Shown: positions 16,894 to 26,390, counted from the first letter of the stretch. The stretch: DNA of 64,000 bases from Arthrobacter sp. zg-Y919 (GCF_030142045.1 NZ_CP126242.1:2852001-2916000); one strand, 5' to 3'. A program made the numbers and translations. The notes: generated by a model from the sequence alone, not told the origin.

Positions 16894-17739
16894 CTAGTCC
16901 AGCGTGACCCCGCCCAACCGGGCGACGGCGGCCGGGTCCCGGTGGTCGAAGAACAAGGACTTTCCGGTATCGAGGTCGGCGATGGAGGCCATTTCCTGCG
17001 GGCTGAGCTCGAAGTCGAACACGTCGAAGTTCTCCGCCATCCGCTCCGGCCGAACGGACTTCGGGATCACCACCACCCCGCGCTGGATCAGCCAGCGAAG
17101 CACCACCTGGGCAATGGACTTGCCGTGCACGTTCCCGATGTCCGACAGTGTTGGATCCGAGAAGAGGTTGTGCTTCCCTTCGGCGAACGGCGCCCAGGAC
17201 TCGTGCCGGACGCCGCGTTCGGTCATCAGCTGGTTCTCCACCGCCCGCTGGTAGAACGGGTTGGTTTCGATCTGGTTCACCGCGGGAACCACGTCGTTGT
17301 GCAGGATCAGGTCCAGCAGCCGGTCCGGCATGAAGTTCGAGACCCCGATGGCCCGGGCGGCGCCGTCGTTGTAGAGCTGTTCCATTACCCGCCACTCGCC
17401 GTAGACATCGCCGAAGGGCTGATGGATCAGGTACAGGTCCACGTAGTCCATGCCCAGGTTCTGCAGCGAGGTCTCAAACGCCCGGCTGGTGGTGGCTTCG
17501 CCGTTGTCCTGGATCCAGAGTTTGGTGGTGATAAACAGGTCGCTGCGGGCAATACCGCTCGCCTGCACTGCACGGCCCACGGCGGCTTCGTTCTGGTAGG
17601 CCGCGGCGGTGTCCAGCGAGCGGTACCCGGCGGCCAGGGCGTTGGTGACGGCTTCCTCGGTCTGGTCCGGCGGAACCTGGTACACGCCGAAGCCAAGGAT
17701 CGGCATTTCGACGCCGGTGTTCAGGGTGACGTGCTCCAT
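16894..17739 (-). CDS. Aldo/keto reductase
   Basis: The 281-residue TIM-barrel enzyme has the complete AKR tetrad: Asp43 and Tyr48 (DTAAAYQNE), Lys73 (TTKLW) and His106 (LIHQPFG). The NADPH-binding segment [13 protein letters not shown] is near the C terminus. It belongs with 2,5-diketo-D-gluconate reductase-like AKRs that reduce small aldehydes and ketones. The cupin gene lies 31 bp upstream on the same strand, so the two are probably co-transcribed. Confidence 0.9.
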   Translation of the reverse strand: MEHVTLNTGVEMPILGFGVYQVPPDQTEEAVTNALAAGYRSLDTAAAYQNEAAVGRAVQASGIARSDLFITTKLWIQDNGEATTSRAFETSLQNLGMDYVDLYLIHQPFGDVYGEWRVMEQLYNDGAARAIGVSNFMPDRLLDLILHNDVVPAVNQIETNPFYQRAVENQLMTERGVRHESWAPFAEGKHNLFSDPTLSDIGNVHGKSIAQVVLRWLIQRGVVVIPKSVRPERMAENFDVFDFELSPQEMASIADLDTGKSLFFDHRDPAAVARLGGVTLD

Positions 17740-17770
17740 CGGTTTTCCTCTCGCAGGTGTCTTTCGTGAC

Positions 17771-18169
17771 TCACGCCCCGTATTCCTGGTCGGTGACCAG
17801 ATCACCCCAGTCGGATTCCGGGGTGTCGTCGGGCGGCGCCTCCCACATGGCCAGGTGGGTCATGAGGTTGTCCGGGGCGGCGCCGTGCCAGTGCCACTCC
17901 CCCGGCGGGGTGTACACGGTGTCGCCGGGCCGCATCGTCAGGATCTCCCCGCCGCGGGCCTGGACCAGGCCGTAGCCTTCGGTGACGTGCAGGGTCTGCC
18001 CGACGGCGTGGACGTGCCAGGCGGTACGGGCGCCGGGGGCAAAGTGGACAGCATTGACCCGCATCCGGGACGGTGTGGGATGCGGTGCGGCAATGACTTC
18101 GAACCAGACATCGCCGGTGAACATATCTGCCGGCCCCTTGATACTGGGACTGCGCGGTTCCAGTTGCAT
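17771..18169 (-). CDS. Cupin domain protein
   Basis: This 132-residue single-domain cupin has metal-ligand histidines His52 and His54 (WHVHAVGQ), His61, and the second motif PGEWHWHG with His93 and His95, which usually hold Mn, Fe or Zn. Its sequence matches small cupins often encoded next to oxidoreductases. I chose the second of two adjacent ATGs because GGGAG is 5 bp from it and only 2 bp from the first. It precedes the aldo/keto reductase in a probable two-gene operon; the substrate is not evident. Confidence 0.86.
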   Translation of the reverse strand: MQLEPRSPSIKGPADMFTGDVWFEVIAAPHPTPSRMRVNAVHFAPGARTAWHVHAVGQTLHVTEGYGLVQARGGEILTMRPGDTVYTPPGEWHWHGAAPDNLMTHLAMWEAPPDDTPESDWGDLVTDQEYGA

Positions 18170-18486
18170 CATGGCTCCCTGAGGGCTTACAGGTTCGGCA
18201 CGGACCCGCGTCGATACCGGGGTCGGCGGACGTTCGGTGCCGTCGGCCTTTTCGAGACTACAAGCGGAAAACGCCGACGGGGAGGGTCTGCGCCGATTCC
18301 ACCCGGCCGCGCCCCGCATCCGGAACGGCGCCCCGCTCATGGCCCCACGGATATGACACTGCCCACAACGGGGCCCCTACCGCGGATTCTGCCGGATTCC
18401 GCCACCGTACGATCGAAAATGGGCCCCGCCCCACCCAGCGGGAACGGGCCGGGAAACCCGGCCATCTACAACAGGAGAATGTAAAC
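18170..18486. other. Divergent intergenic region before the SDR gene
   Basis: The 317 bp separate the leftward cupin gene from the rightward SDR. It has no convincing gene. It ends with a perfect hairpin (18447-18463, GGCCGGG/CCCGGCC, 3-nt loop) just before the SDR ribosome binding site AGGAG at about 18472. The hairpin could shield the site or stabilise the mRNA end. Confidence 0.5.
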
Positions 18487-19239
18487 GTGAGCGAACGACT
18501 CAAAGACAAAGTAGCCCTTATTACCGGAGCTGCCAGTGGAATGGGCGCATCGCATGCGCGGGCCTTCGTACGCGAAGGCGCCAAGGTCATGATCGCGGAC
18601 ATCAACGACGACGCCGGTGCCGCGCTGGCTGAGGAGCTGGGCGACGCCGCCCGCTACGTACACCTGAACGTCACCAGCGCCGAGGACTGGGCCGCCGCCG
18701 TGGCGGCCACCCTGGAAACCTTCGGTTCCCTGAATGTCCTGGTGAACAATGCCGGCATCCTCGACGGCGGCCCGCTCGGCCAGTACCCGGCGGAGCGCTG
18801 GCAGCGGGCACTGGATATCAACCTGACCGGTCCCTTCCTGGGCATGACGGCTGCAGTGGACGCACTGAAGGCCTCCGCGCCGTCGTCCGTCATTAACATT
18901 TCCTCCACCGCCGGGCTCGAAGGCATCGCCGGAATGCACGGCTACACGGCGTCGAAGTTCGGCCTGCGCGGGCTGACGAAGTCCACCGCACTGGAGCTCG
19001 CGGCGTCCCACGTCCGGGTCAACTCGGTGCACCCCGGGTCCATCCAGACCCCGATGACCGCCGTGATGGGCCGGCAGAAGCCGATCGACTTCACCGAAAC
19101 CACCCTCACCCGGCCGGCTGCACCAGAAGAGGTCACCAGTGTTGTCCTGTTCCTGGCGAGCGACGAGTCCAGCTTCTCCACCGGCGCCGAGTTCGTCGTC
19201 GACGGCGGCATCACCGCCGGGAAGATCTACAACGTCTAA
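18487..19239 (+). CDS. Short-chain dehydrogenase/reductase (3-alpha/20-beta-hydroxysteroid dehydrogenase-like)
   Basis: The 250-residue classical SDR has TGAASGMG at 13-20, Asp38 after the second strand (favouring NAD), NNAG at 87-90, and the catalytic Ser140, Tyr153 and Lys157. The overall sequence, including HPGSIQTPM and the C-terminal EFVVDGGITAGK, resembles FabG-like and hydroxysteroid SDRs. AGGAG precedes the GTG start by 10 bp. It is a single-gene unit; the natural substrate is unknown. Confidence 0.88.
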   Translation: MSERLKDKVALITGAASGMGASHARAFVREGAKVMIADINDDAGAALAEELGDAARYVHLNVTSAEDWAAAVAATLETFGSLNVLVNNAGILDGGPLGQYPAERWQRALDINLTGPFLGMTAAVDALKASAPSSVINISSTAGLEGIAGMHGYTASKFGLRGLTKSTALELAASHVRVNSVHPGSIQTPMTAVMGRQKPIDFTETTLTRPAAPEEVTSVVLFLASDESSFSTGAEFVVDGGITAGKIYNV

Positions 19240-19319
19240 GACGGCGCAGTCCGGGGGCGGGGAAGGCTGCCGGAGCGCGGGTAATCCACCCCGCGCTCCG
19301 GCGAGCATCCCGGGAATCC

Positions 19320-20462
19320 CTATCGCTGATTCGCCTGGCCGCTACCCCGCAGCTCTCCGAACGGCTTCCAAAAGAAGTCGAAGTGGCCCTGCGGGCTGCT
19401 CATAAACCGCTGGGTGAACACGACGCCGATATCCCCGTTCGGGTAAACGGCGGCACTGGTCCCGGACCCGCCGGCCCAGCCCCACATACCCGGCTCGGAC
19501 CATACGGCGCCGAGGCCTGTCTGCACGGCGGTCATAAAGCCCCAGGACTCGTCGGGTCCGGCTACTTCGGCCACGCCGGCCTGCTGCAGGGAGGTCAGCT
19601 GGTCCACGGTCATCTGGTGCCGCAGTTCAGCCGGCAGCACGTTGTCATCGGCCAGTCCGGCGAGGAACTGGACGAAGTCCGGCACGGTGGACACCATGCC
19701 GCCGGCCAGGGACGCGAACTTCGGCGGACCTGCCAGTGCGTCCCGGTAGGACTCCGCCTCGAAGAGCCCGCCGTCGTCGTTGGCGGCATACACTCCGGGG
19801 AAATGCTCTTCGCCGGTCGGAAACCCGGTCCCGGTCAGCCCAAACGGTTCGCTGATCCGTTCCTGCACCAACTGACCCAGGGGCGTGAGGGCGGCGGCGG
19901 CGAGCAGCACCGAGAGCACGTCCGCGCTCGAGTGGTACATCCAGCGCTCCCCGGGCTGGTAGGCCAGCGGGAGGCTGCCGAGCCGGGCCAGATACTCCTC
20001 GGGTGTCATGTCCGGTGGATTGGGACCCCAGAGGAAATCCTGCGTCGCCGCCACATACGGGGTCGGGTCAAAGTCGACACCCAGTCCCGCGGTGAAGGTC
20101 AGCAGGTGGCGCACCGTGAGGGGGCCGCGGGAAGGTACCGTCAGGGTCAGCGGGGCATCCGGAGTCACCAGCACGCGGGGGTTCGCGAGGGCAGGGAGCC
20201 AGCGGGCAACCTCGTCGTCCAGGCTCAGCGTGCCGTCGGCTACGAGGCTGAGGGCCAGGGCGCCGCCAAACAGCTTGCTCAGCGAGGAGATCCGGAACGG
20301 GGTGTCCTCGGCCATCGGCCCGGACTGCTCCAGGTCCAGGGAACCGACGGCGAACACTTCGGTCCGCCCGTTGATCCGCACACCGGCCACTAGCCCCGGG
20401 CACCAACCGGATTGAACGGTCTCGGTCAGCCTGTCCCAAAGGGGTGCGGCAATGCCTGGCAT
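19320..20462 (-). CDS. Beta-lactamase family serine hydrolase
   Basis: The 380-residue protein has the class C-like SxxK motif at Ser60-Lys63 (ISSLSKLFG), a YHSS motif in RWMYHSSAD as the YxN equivalent, and a C-terminal GWAGGSGTSAAV segment at the KTG position. It is therefore an EstB/carboxylesterase or DD-peptidase-like family member rather than a proven beta-lactamase. No signal peptide is present, which favours a cytoplasmic esterase. It diverges from the membrane-anchored GNAT gene. Confidence 0.86.
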   Translation of the reverse strand: MPGIAAPLWDRLTETVQSGWCPGLVAGVRINGRTEVFAVGSLDLEQSGPMAEDTPFRISSLSKLFGGALALSLVADGTLSLDDEVARWLPALANPRVLVTPDAPLTLTVPSRGPLTVRHLLTFTAGLGVDFDPTPYVAATQDFLWGPNPPDMTPEEYLARLGSLPLAYQPGERWMYHSSADVLSVLLAAAALTPLGQLVQERISEPFGLTGTGFPTGEEHFPGVYAANDDGGLFEAESYRDALAGPPKFASLAGGMVSTVPDFVQFLAGLADDNVLPAELRHQMTVDQLTSLQQAGVAEVAGPDESWGFMTAVQTGLGAVWSEPGMWGWAGGSGTSAAVYPNGDIGVVFTQRFMSSPQGHFDFFWKPFGELRGSGQANQR

Positions 20463-20530
20463 GGCTCTACTGTCCGCTTGCCCCGGGGAGGGAGTCAACG
20501 GGTTAAAGCCACGGGGCAGGAACGAGGGGA

Positions 20531-21673
20531 ATGATTCAGCTGAGCAGACCACCACGATGGATTAGGTCCATCTCCGATGTTCCTGCCTATGATCAACGAA
20601 TGTTTACCGCAGAGTCACTAATCTCAGACGTCTTCGTTGGCCTATTAGGCGCTGTCGTTATTGGGCTCGGATCCCTGGCACTCCGATTGATACGGGACTT
20701 TGTCATAAACCGGAAGCATCCCATAGCCGGCGAATATGCATCGACGTTTGAGGATTACGTAGATGGGCAGCGGATTGTCACCAAGGCGACAGCACGGCTC
20801 TCCCAACGGGGACGCAGGATATACGGACCAACCACCATGGCCGCGGGGGGACGTACGTGGATGCTCGAAGGCCGCCTGACCAAGAACGGCCGGGTTTACG
20901 GAAACTACGAATCGCAGGATCTCCATGACGATGGCTCCGGTGGTTTTTTCCTTGAGACGAAACCGGGCAAGAGGCTGGAAGGATTCTGGGCCGGTTATGA
21001 CAGTGCAAATAACAGTGTCACCGCAGGGAAATACAAGTTTTGGCCCCTCGAGAAAATTCCCGCCGCTGCCTTGGGGCCCAACGAGTTGGACCAAGCGCTT
21101 TCAGTATTGGGCAGCGAGCTCGGCTATAAGTACGTCAGCCGCGAAGAATTGGCTTCCTATTCGCAGGATACGGACAAAATTGCCCTCATCTCGAAGGACG
21201 CCCAAGGTGTTATAGGAGCGGTAACGGGCAGGATTTTCGAAACCGTGGACGCCTTCTTAGCGTCGCTTCCACAGGACATGACCAATCCGCTTCGTGAGTG
21301 CCTTCCCGGCCTGGACTTCAACAAAATCGGCTTTATCAAATCAGTTGCGGTGGACAGGAGTATGCAGGGCCGCGGTATCGCCAGCGGGCTCGTGGATGCG
21401 GCAACCAGCAAACTCTGGTCCCTCGGTGCCACGCTGATCGTTTCCATCGGCTGGACTGACGAGGAAGGCTGCCACATTCAGGGAGTGTTCGACGCCGCGC
21501 ACTTCAGTACCAAGGGAGATATCCCGGATTTTTGGCTCCAGGATTCCCTGGACAAGGGCTATTCCTGTCCAACGTGCGGCACTCCTTGCCGGTGCGTAGC
21601 AAGAATCTTCTCCAAACACCGTCGGGACTCAGCTGCTGTTGCAGAGACCGAGCCCACCAATATGTCAGCCTAG
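20531..21673 (+). CDS. Membrane-anchored beta-domain protein fused to a GNAT-like acetyltransferase with Cys cluster
   Basis: The 380 residues divide into a single hydrophobic helix (33-52), a strand-rich domain at 64-172 with repeated aromatic/Gly edges (RIYGPTT, WMLEGRL, VYGNYES, GFWAGYD, GKYKFW), and a GNAT-like domain at about 185-340 whose acetyl-CoA loop is QGRGIA (279-284). Four cysteines close the protein (346, 349, 353, 355 in CPTCGTPCRC), a likely zinc site. I do not recognise the full architecture. GC content is visibly lower than in neighbours, suggesting acquisition. GAGGGG is 1-4 bp before the ATG; an ATG at 20600 would keep the whole architecture. Confidence 0.75.
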   Translation: MIQLSRPPRWIRSISDVPAYDQRMFTAESLISDVFVGLLGAVVIGLGSLALRLIRDFVINRKHPIAGEYASTFEDYVDGQRIVTKATARLSQRGRRIYGPTTMAAGGRTWMLEGRLTKNGRVYGNYESQDLHDDGSGGFFLETKPGKRLEGFWAGYDSANNSVTAGKYKFWPLEKIPAAALGPNELDQALSVLGSELGYKYVSREELASYSQDTDKIALISKDAQGVIGAVTGRIFETVDAFLASLPQDMTNPLRECLPGLDFNKIGFIKSVAVDRSMQGRGIASGLVDAATSKLWSLGATLIVSIGWTDEEGCHIQGVFDAAHFSTKGDIPDFWLQDSLDKGYSCPTCGTPCRCVARIFSKHRRDSAAVAETEPTNMSA

Positions 21674-21706
21674 TACCCTTCGAAACGTGGATCCGCAGTC
21701 GGCGGG

Positions 21707-22273
21707 CTACGCCTTGCGTTCCCGCAGCGCCGAATAAATCAGCAGGTCCCGGCGCTGCCCGGAAATTTCCATGTAGCTACGCAGCAGACCCTCCCGCTCG
21801 AAGCCCGCGAGTTCGGCCGTGCGGGTCGAGGCGGTATTCCACGGTTCGATGTGCAGCTCCACCCGGTGCAGTTCCGGAAGAGTCCAGGCGAACTCCAGCG
21901 CGGCCAGCAGCGCGGACGCAGCGAACCGGTGGCCGCGGGCCGACGGCGTAATCCCGTACCCGGCCTGGGCGCGGCCCTTCTCCAACTCCCGGATCCACAG
22001 TCCCAGCTGGCCCACGCAACGGTCGGTGCCGGCGTCGGCCACCGCAAAGGAAAACCCGGCGCCCTCCCGGTACCGGTTCCGCTGCCGTTCCACCCACTCC
22101 ATAGCCTGCTCGGGGCTCGCGTTCCCGGGAAGACTGCCGATGGCGGGGAAATACTCGTCCCGGGACATCTCGATGACCGTTGCCACATCCTCATCCCGGA
22201 AGGCTCGGAGCCGCACGTTTCCGTGCTGCGGATCGGTGGACGGCCAGGCTGGCATGCCGGTGCTGGTTTCCAT
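21707..22273 (-). CDS. GNAT family N-acetyltransferase (RimJ/RimL type)
   Basis: This 188-residue enzyme starts with VRLRAFRDEDVATVIEM, as in RimJ/RimL-like acetyltransferases, has the acetyl-CoA region YGITPSARGHRFAASALLAAL, and ends with VELHIEPWNTASTRTAELAGFEREG, the typical C-terminal motif. Substrates range from ribosomal-protein N termini to small amines and cannot be told here. The ATG at 22273 is chosen because AGG is 8 bp upstream. It is convergent with the membrane-anchored GNAT gene but unrelated to it in sequence. Confidence 0.86.
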   Translation of the reverse strand: METSTGMPAWPSTDPQHGNVRLRAFRDEDVATVIEMSRDEYFPAIGSLPGNASPEQAMEWVERQRNRYREGAGFSFAVADAGTDRCVGQLGLWIRELEKGRAQAGYGITPSARGHRFAASALLAALEFAWTLPELHRVELHIEPWNTASTRTAELAGFEREGLLRSYMEISGQRRDLLIYSALRERKA

Positions 22274-22406
22274 GGCCACAGCCTGCCACAGCCGCACGCC
22301 CGGCGGCACGAGGAGCGGCTGCTGCGGCGGGTTTGCTGCGGCTAGTCCAACACGGCGGTGGTGCGGCGTTTGACGAGAGCCTGTAGTTTTTAGCCCCTGA
22401 ACACCG

Positions 22407-23789
22407 TTAAACCGACCGGGTCTCCCCCGCCCGGTCCGTGAAGGCGGACCGCAGGTCCCCGGCCAGCGCTTCCTCGACCCGGCGGGCCATGTCCCGGACC
22501 TCCTGCTCATCGGCGACGGCCAGATCCCGGGAGGTGCTCCCCAATACCAGCGAGGACTGCCGGCGGATCTCCTCACGCTGGTCGTCGTTGACGGCGTTGG
22601 CAGCGCAGTCACGCAGCAGCCGCAGGATTGCGGACAGCACAATCGGCTCGGAGTGGGCATAGCGGCGCACCGGCCCGCAGACCAGGTCCATGAAGTACCG
22701 GTAGTCCCGGCCGACGGTCACCAGACGCAGCACGCCGTCGACGTCGGTTTCCCCCTCCGGTCCGAGCCGGCGGCGGGAGAGATCCACCAGCAGGTCCGCG
22801 CAGTAGCCCAGCGCGTGCGCTGCGGTTATCGGGTCATTGATGCTCGGTGACAGGGCCTTGACCGTGATGTCGGTCAACTGGCGCAGGCCCAGCGCCGCGT
22901 CCTGCTCCGGCGTCCGCTCGTAACCGATCTCCAGGGCAGCAGCCAGAGCCTCGCGCACCGCCTCCTCCGGAACCGGTCCGCCGTCGTCGCTCCACGCCCG
23001 GGCCACAGGTGTCCCAACGGTGACATGGTCCCCGGGCTGCACCTCGATCCGCATGGTCAGCCCGTACTCGTGCAGCATCTGCACCAGCGGTTTCGCCTGC
23101 ACCGCCTGGATGATGCCGCTGCGGCGTACCGGGACGGGAGTGCCGCCGTCGGGCTCCGGGAAGTCCTGCACCTCGCCGCTCCCGGACTCCGGATAGGTTT
23201 CACGCAGCACGGCCAGGCAGCCCTGGTGCGCATTGAGCATCATGGTGTCCACGCGCAGGGACCGGGTGATGTGCCCGATAAACAGCAGCAGCACCACACC
23301 GCAGGCGATCCCGAGGATGTAGACGAGCCCCACCACCAGCACGGGGACGGGCCGGTCAGCATCCATGCCGTGCAGGCCGGTAATGGAGACCATGAAGGTG
23401 CCCATCAGCACGCCCAGGATCGTCTGCGTGCGGGCATCGCGGGCGAACTCGCGCAGCAGCCGGGGCGAAAACTGCTGCGAGGCCAGCTGCAGGGCCACCA
23501 CGGTCAGCGAGAAGGTCACGGTGGCGGCGGTCATCACGCTGGTGGCCACCGTCTGCAGCAGGCTGCTTGCCGTATCGACGCCGGTGGGCCAGATCCAGCG
23601 AGCCCAGGCGGCGTCGGCTTCCGGGCGGACCTGCAGCAGCACGAGGGTCAGCAGCACCGCGGCGAGGGAAGCGCAGGTGGGCCAGAACCAGAGGGACGTC
23701 CGCAGCGCGTCCCGTGATAGGTGGAACCGTGGCTCCGGACCCGGGTGGCGCGGCGGGAAGGTGGACGGACCATGCGTGGTGTTGCTCAA
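22407..23789 (-). CDS. DUF2254 family membrane protein
   Basis: The protein (460 residues from TTG at 23789) has four hydrophobic helices in its first half, including LLQTVATSVMTAATVTFSLTVVAL followed by QLASQQFSPRLL, the DUF2254 hallmark. Its soluble second half includes LRQLTDITVKALSPSINDP. Function is unknown. No ATG lies near the expected N terminus; the TTG has AAGGGG 7 bp upstream. Longer in-frame starts are possible but would add sequence without family resemblance. It diverges from the MFS exporter gene. Confidence 0.8.
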   Translation of the reverse strand: MSNTTHGPSTFPPRHPGPEPRFHLSRDALRTSLWFWPTCASLAAVLLTLVLLQVRPEADAAWARWIWPTGVDTASSLLQTVATSVMTAATVTFSLTVVALQLASQQFSPRLLREFARDARTQTILGVLMGTFMVSITGLHGMDADRPVPVLVVGLVYILGIACGVVLLLFIGHITRSLRVDTMMLNAHQGCLAVLRETYPESGSGEVQDFPEPDGGTPVPVRRSGIIQAVQAKPLVQMLHEYGLTMRIEVQPGDHVTVGTPVARAWSDDGGPVPEEAVREALAAALEIGYERTPEQDAALGLRQLTDITVKALSPSINDPITAAHALGYCADLLVDLSRRRLGPEGETDVDGVLRLVTVGRDYRYFMDLVCGPVRRYAHSEPIVLSAILRLLRDCAANAVNDDQREEIRRQSSLVLGSTSRDLAVADEQEVRDMARRVEEALAGDLRSAFTDRAGETRSV

Positions 23790-23950
23790 CGGCGCCCCTT
23801 GGAAGGTGGAATCTCGGCCACTTTCATTGTGCCCGGTTCTCCCTTGTGCGGCCCAAAATCGGTGCGGAGTGACGACGCCGTCACGTACCCCCATGAGATC
23901 GCTCACGGACAGGCACATATCGGCAGGGCAGGGGAAAACCCGGACGTACC

Positions 23951-23966
23951 GTTGATTTAAATCAAC
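23951..23966. promoter_or_regulatory. Candidate MarR operator, perfect 16-bp palindrome
   Basis: GTTGATTT is followed directly by AAATCAAC. The palindrome is AT-rich in GC-rich surroundings and lies 31 bp before the start of the MFS exporter gene, whose operon also encodes a MarR regulator. Size, symmetry and position suit a MarR dimer site. Confidence 0.7.
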
Positions 23967-23997
23967 CTTTGACCTTCGTCAGCTTTTTGGAGTGCGC

Positions 23998-25923
23998 ATG
24001 TCCATTTCCCCTGCCCCGCAGGGCGCTGCCCCCACCACCCGCGCCGAGGCCAGGGCAGAAGCAAAGCGCAAGCACCGCGCCATCCTGCAGGCCCTGACCG
24101 GCCTGCTGCTGGGCATGTTCGTCTCGATGCTGGCCAACACCGTGGTGAGCACCTCGCTGCCGGTCATCATTTCGGACCTCGACGGCGACCAGGCCGCCTT
24201 CACCTGGGTGGTCACCGCCACCCTGCTGGCCACGGCGGTCTCCACCCCGGTCTGGGGCAAGCTTGCGGATCTGCTCAACCGCAAGGTCCTGGTCCAGCTG
24301 GCCTTGATCATCTTCATCGTCGCCAGTGCGGCCGCAGGTTTCGCCCACAACACCGACTGGCTGATCGCCATGCGCGTGATCCAGGGCATCGGCGCCGGCG
24401 GCCTCGGTGCGCTGACCCAGATTGTTATGGCGGACATCGTTTCCCCGCGGGAACGCGGCCGCTACATGGGCCTGTTCGGTGCCGTCATGGCCCTGTCCAC
24501 CGTCGGCGGACCGCTGATCGGCGGCGTCATCACGGATACCGTCAACTGGCGGTGGAACTTCTACGTGGCGGTGCCGCTCGCCGTCGTCGCGCTGGTGATA
24601 ATCCAGAAGACCCTGCACCTGCCGCCGCTGAAGAAGCGGAAGGTGCAGATCGACTACGCCGGCATCATCCTGCTCTCGGCCTCCGTGTCGTGCCTGCTCA
24701 TCTGGGTGTCCCTGGTGGGCACCGACTTCGGCTGGGCCAGTGCCGCCACCGCGTGGATGGTGGGCGGTTCGCTGCTGGGCCTGGCCGCGTTTGTTGCCGT
24801 GGAGCTGAAGGCGTCGGAACCGCTGATCCCGCTGAGCCTGTTCCGCAACCGGACCTTCACCTTCTCGGTGATCGGATCCCTCGCCGTCGGCGTCGCCATG
24901 TTCGGCACTACGGTGTTCCTGTCCCAGTACATGCAGCTGGCCCGCGGCGCCTCCGCGACCATGTCAGGGCTGATGACCATCCCGATGATGGCAGGACTGC
25001 TGATCATCTCCACGCTCGTGGGCCGGATGATCACCAAAACCGGCAAGTGGAAGGCCTACGTGGTGGTCGGATCGGTGCTGCTCACCGCAGGCCTGGTCCT
25101 GATGGGCACCATTGAATACGACACCAATTTCTGGCTGGTCTCGCTGTACATGTTCCTGCTCGGTGCCGGCGTGGGCATGGTGATGCAGAACCTGGTGCTC
25201 GTGGTGCAGAACGACGTTTCCACCCGGGACCTCGGCGTCGCCAGTTCCAGCATCAACTTCTTCCGCACGATCGGCGGCACCGTGGGCGTGTCCGCGCTCG
25301 GCGCGGTGCTGGCCACCCAGGTCACCGACCGGCTGGCGCAGAAGCAGGGCGAGCTGATGTCCGCCATCACTGCGCTCGGTGAAGAGGGCAAGGAAGTCGC
25401 CGCATCACTGGCCTCCGGCAGCATCCCGGATGTGAACGCCCTGCCCGAATCCGTGCGTTTCATTGTCGAATCCGTCTATGGCTCCTCCGTGGCGCACATC
25501 TTCATGATCGCTGCACCGCTGGGGCTCCTGACGCTGCTGGCCGTGCTGTTCCTGCCGAACCTGCCGCTGGGCAGCATGACCCGGCACGAGAAGATGCAGG
25601 CCGAAGAATCTGCCGCGGCGTCCGGCAAAGCGTCCGCGACAACTTCCGCTACGACCTCTGAGACCGTAGCGGCCGTGTCCGAAGGTGCCGCCGGCCATAC
25701 CCCGGAGTCGCCCGCAAAGGGCGCGCCGGCAAAGGATGCGTCATCCGGAAAGGGCTCGCCCGCCGTAAAGAACGCAGCCGCGAAGCGCGCGCCCGCAGGA
25801 AAGGGCGCGCCGGCTGCAAAGGGTGCGCCGACTGCAAAGGGTGCACCCTCCGGAAAGGGCGCACCCGCAGGAAAGGGTTCGTCATCGGGAAAGGGAAAGT
25901 CATCCGGAAAGGGTAAGAACTAG
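23998..25923 (+). CDS. MFS multidrug exporter, DHA2 (EmrB/QacA) family, with long Lys/Ala/Gly tail
   Basis: This 641-residue protein has the 14-helix layout of DHA2 drug:H+ antiporters: ANTVVSTSLPVIISDL in helix 1, the motif A loop WGKLADLLNRK, and motif C in helix 5 (AVMALSTVGGPLIGG). After the last helix (about residue 530) comes a tail of about 100 residues of degenerate KGAP/GKGS repeats, very basic and surely disordered. GGAG lies 5 bp before the ATG at 23998. The MarR gene starts 2 bp after the stop, so the pair forms one operon. Confidence 0.88.
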   Translation: MSISPAPQGAAPTTRAEARAEAKRKHRAILQALTGLLLGMFVSMLANTVVSTSLPVIISDLDGDQAAFTWVVTATLLATAVSTPVWGKLADLLNRKVLVQLALIIFIVASAAAGFAHNTDWLIAMRVIQGIGAGGLGALTQIVMADIVSPRERGRYMGLFGAVMALSTVGGPLIGGVITDTVNWRWNFYVAVPLAVVALVIIQKTLHLPPLKKRKVQIDYAGIILLSASVSCLLIWVSLVGTDFGWASAATAWMVGGSLLGLAAFVAVELKASEPLIPLSLFRNRTFTFSVIGSLAVGVAMFGTTVFLSQYMQLARGASATMSGLMTIPMMAGLLIISTLVGRMITKTGKWKAYVVVGSVLLTAGLVLMGTIEYDTNFWLVSLYMFLLGAGVGMVMQNLVLVVQNDVSTRDLGVASSSINFFRTIGGTVGVSALGAVLATQVTDRLAQKQGELMSAITALGEEGKEVAASLASGSIPDVNALPESVRFIVESVYGSSVAHIFMIAAPLGLLTLLAVLFLPNLPLGSMTRHEKMQAEESAAASGKASATTSATTSETVAAVSEGAAGHTPESPAKGAPAKDASSGKGSPAVKNAAAKRAPAGKGAPAAKGAPTAKGAPSGKGAPAGKGSSSGKGKSSGKGKN

Positions 25924-25925
25924 CC

Positions 25926-26390
25926 GTGACGGCGCCGGTAGCGGGGGACGCTGGCGATGGGACCTTCGAGTCCTCTGTGCTGGAGGTGGAACGCGAGTTC
26001 TCGGTGACACTTGCGGCAGCCCGCCGGATCTTCAAGGATTGCGCCACAGCCGTCCATCCGGCCCTGCAGCCCTTGGGGTTCTCGGTGCTGATGACCCTGT
26101 ACCGCACCGGGGAGTGCCAGCAGGGCGCCGTGGCCGAAGCACTTCAGGTGGACAAGGCCCTGCTGAGCCGGACAGTTACCCAGCTGGAAACCCTGGGCCT
26201 TGCGGCCCGGCGGGCGGACCCCTCCGACGGACGGGCCCAGCTGCTCGACCTGACGCCTGAGGGCCGGGTCCGCTTCGAAGGTGTACACAGTGCGAAGCGG
26301 TCCCGGCTGCGGGAGCAGCTGGGAAGCTGGACTCCCGCCGAGCTCAGAAACCTTTCCAAGCTGCTGAACAAGCTCAACGAGCGGGACTGA
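25926..26390 (+). CDS. MarR family transcriptional regulator
   Basis: The 154-residue winged-helix protein has the MarR core: GFSVLMTLYRTGECQQGAVAEALQVDKALLSRTVTQLETLGLAARR, then the wing DPSDGRAQLLDLT. It begins at a GTG 2 bp after the MFS exporter stop. It most likely represses that operon through the palindrome at 23951-23966 and is released by an exporter substrate. Its 3' end overlaps the histidine kinase gene by 17 bp on the opposite strand. Confidence 0.88.
   Translation: MTAPVAGDAGDGTFESSVLEVEREFSVTLAAARRIFKDCATAVHPALQPLGFSVLMTLYRTGECQQGAVAEALQVDKALLSRTVTQLETLGLAARRADPSDGRAQLLDLTPEGRVRFEGVHSAKRSRLREQLGSWTPAELRNLSKLLNKLNERD

Noticed and set aside
19320..20462. True beta-lactamase giving drug resistance
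   Set aside because: The SxxK motif is present, but there is no signal peptide and the YxN and KTG positions are altered, so an esterase-like role is more likely.
22274..22660. Upstream in-frame extension of the RimJ-type acetyltransferase
   Set aside because: It overlaps the DUF2254 coding region and has Pro/Arg/Ser-rich shadow composition; GNAT homology begins at 22273.
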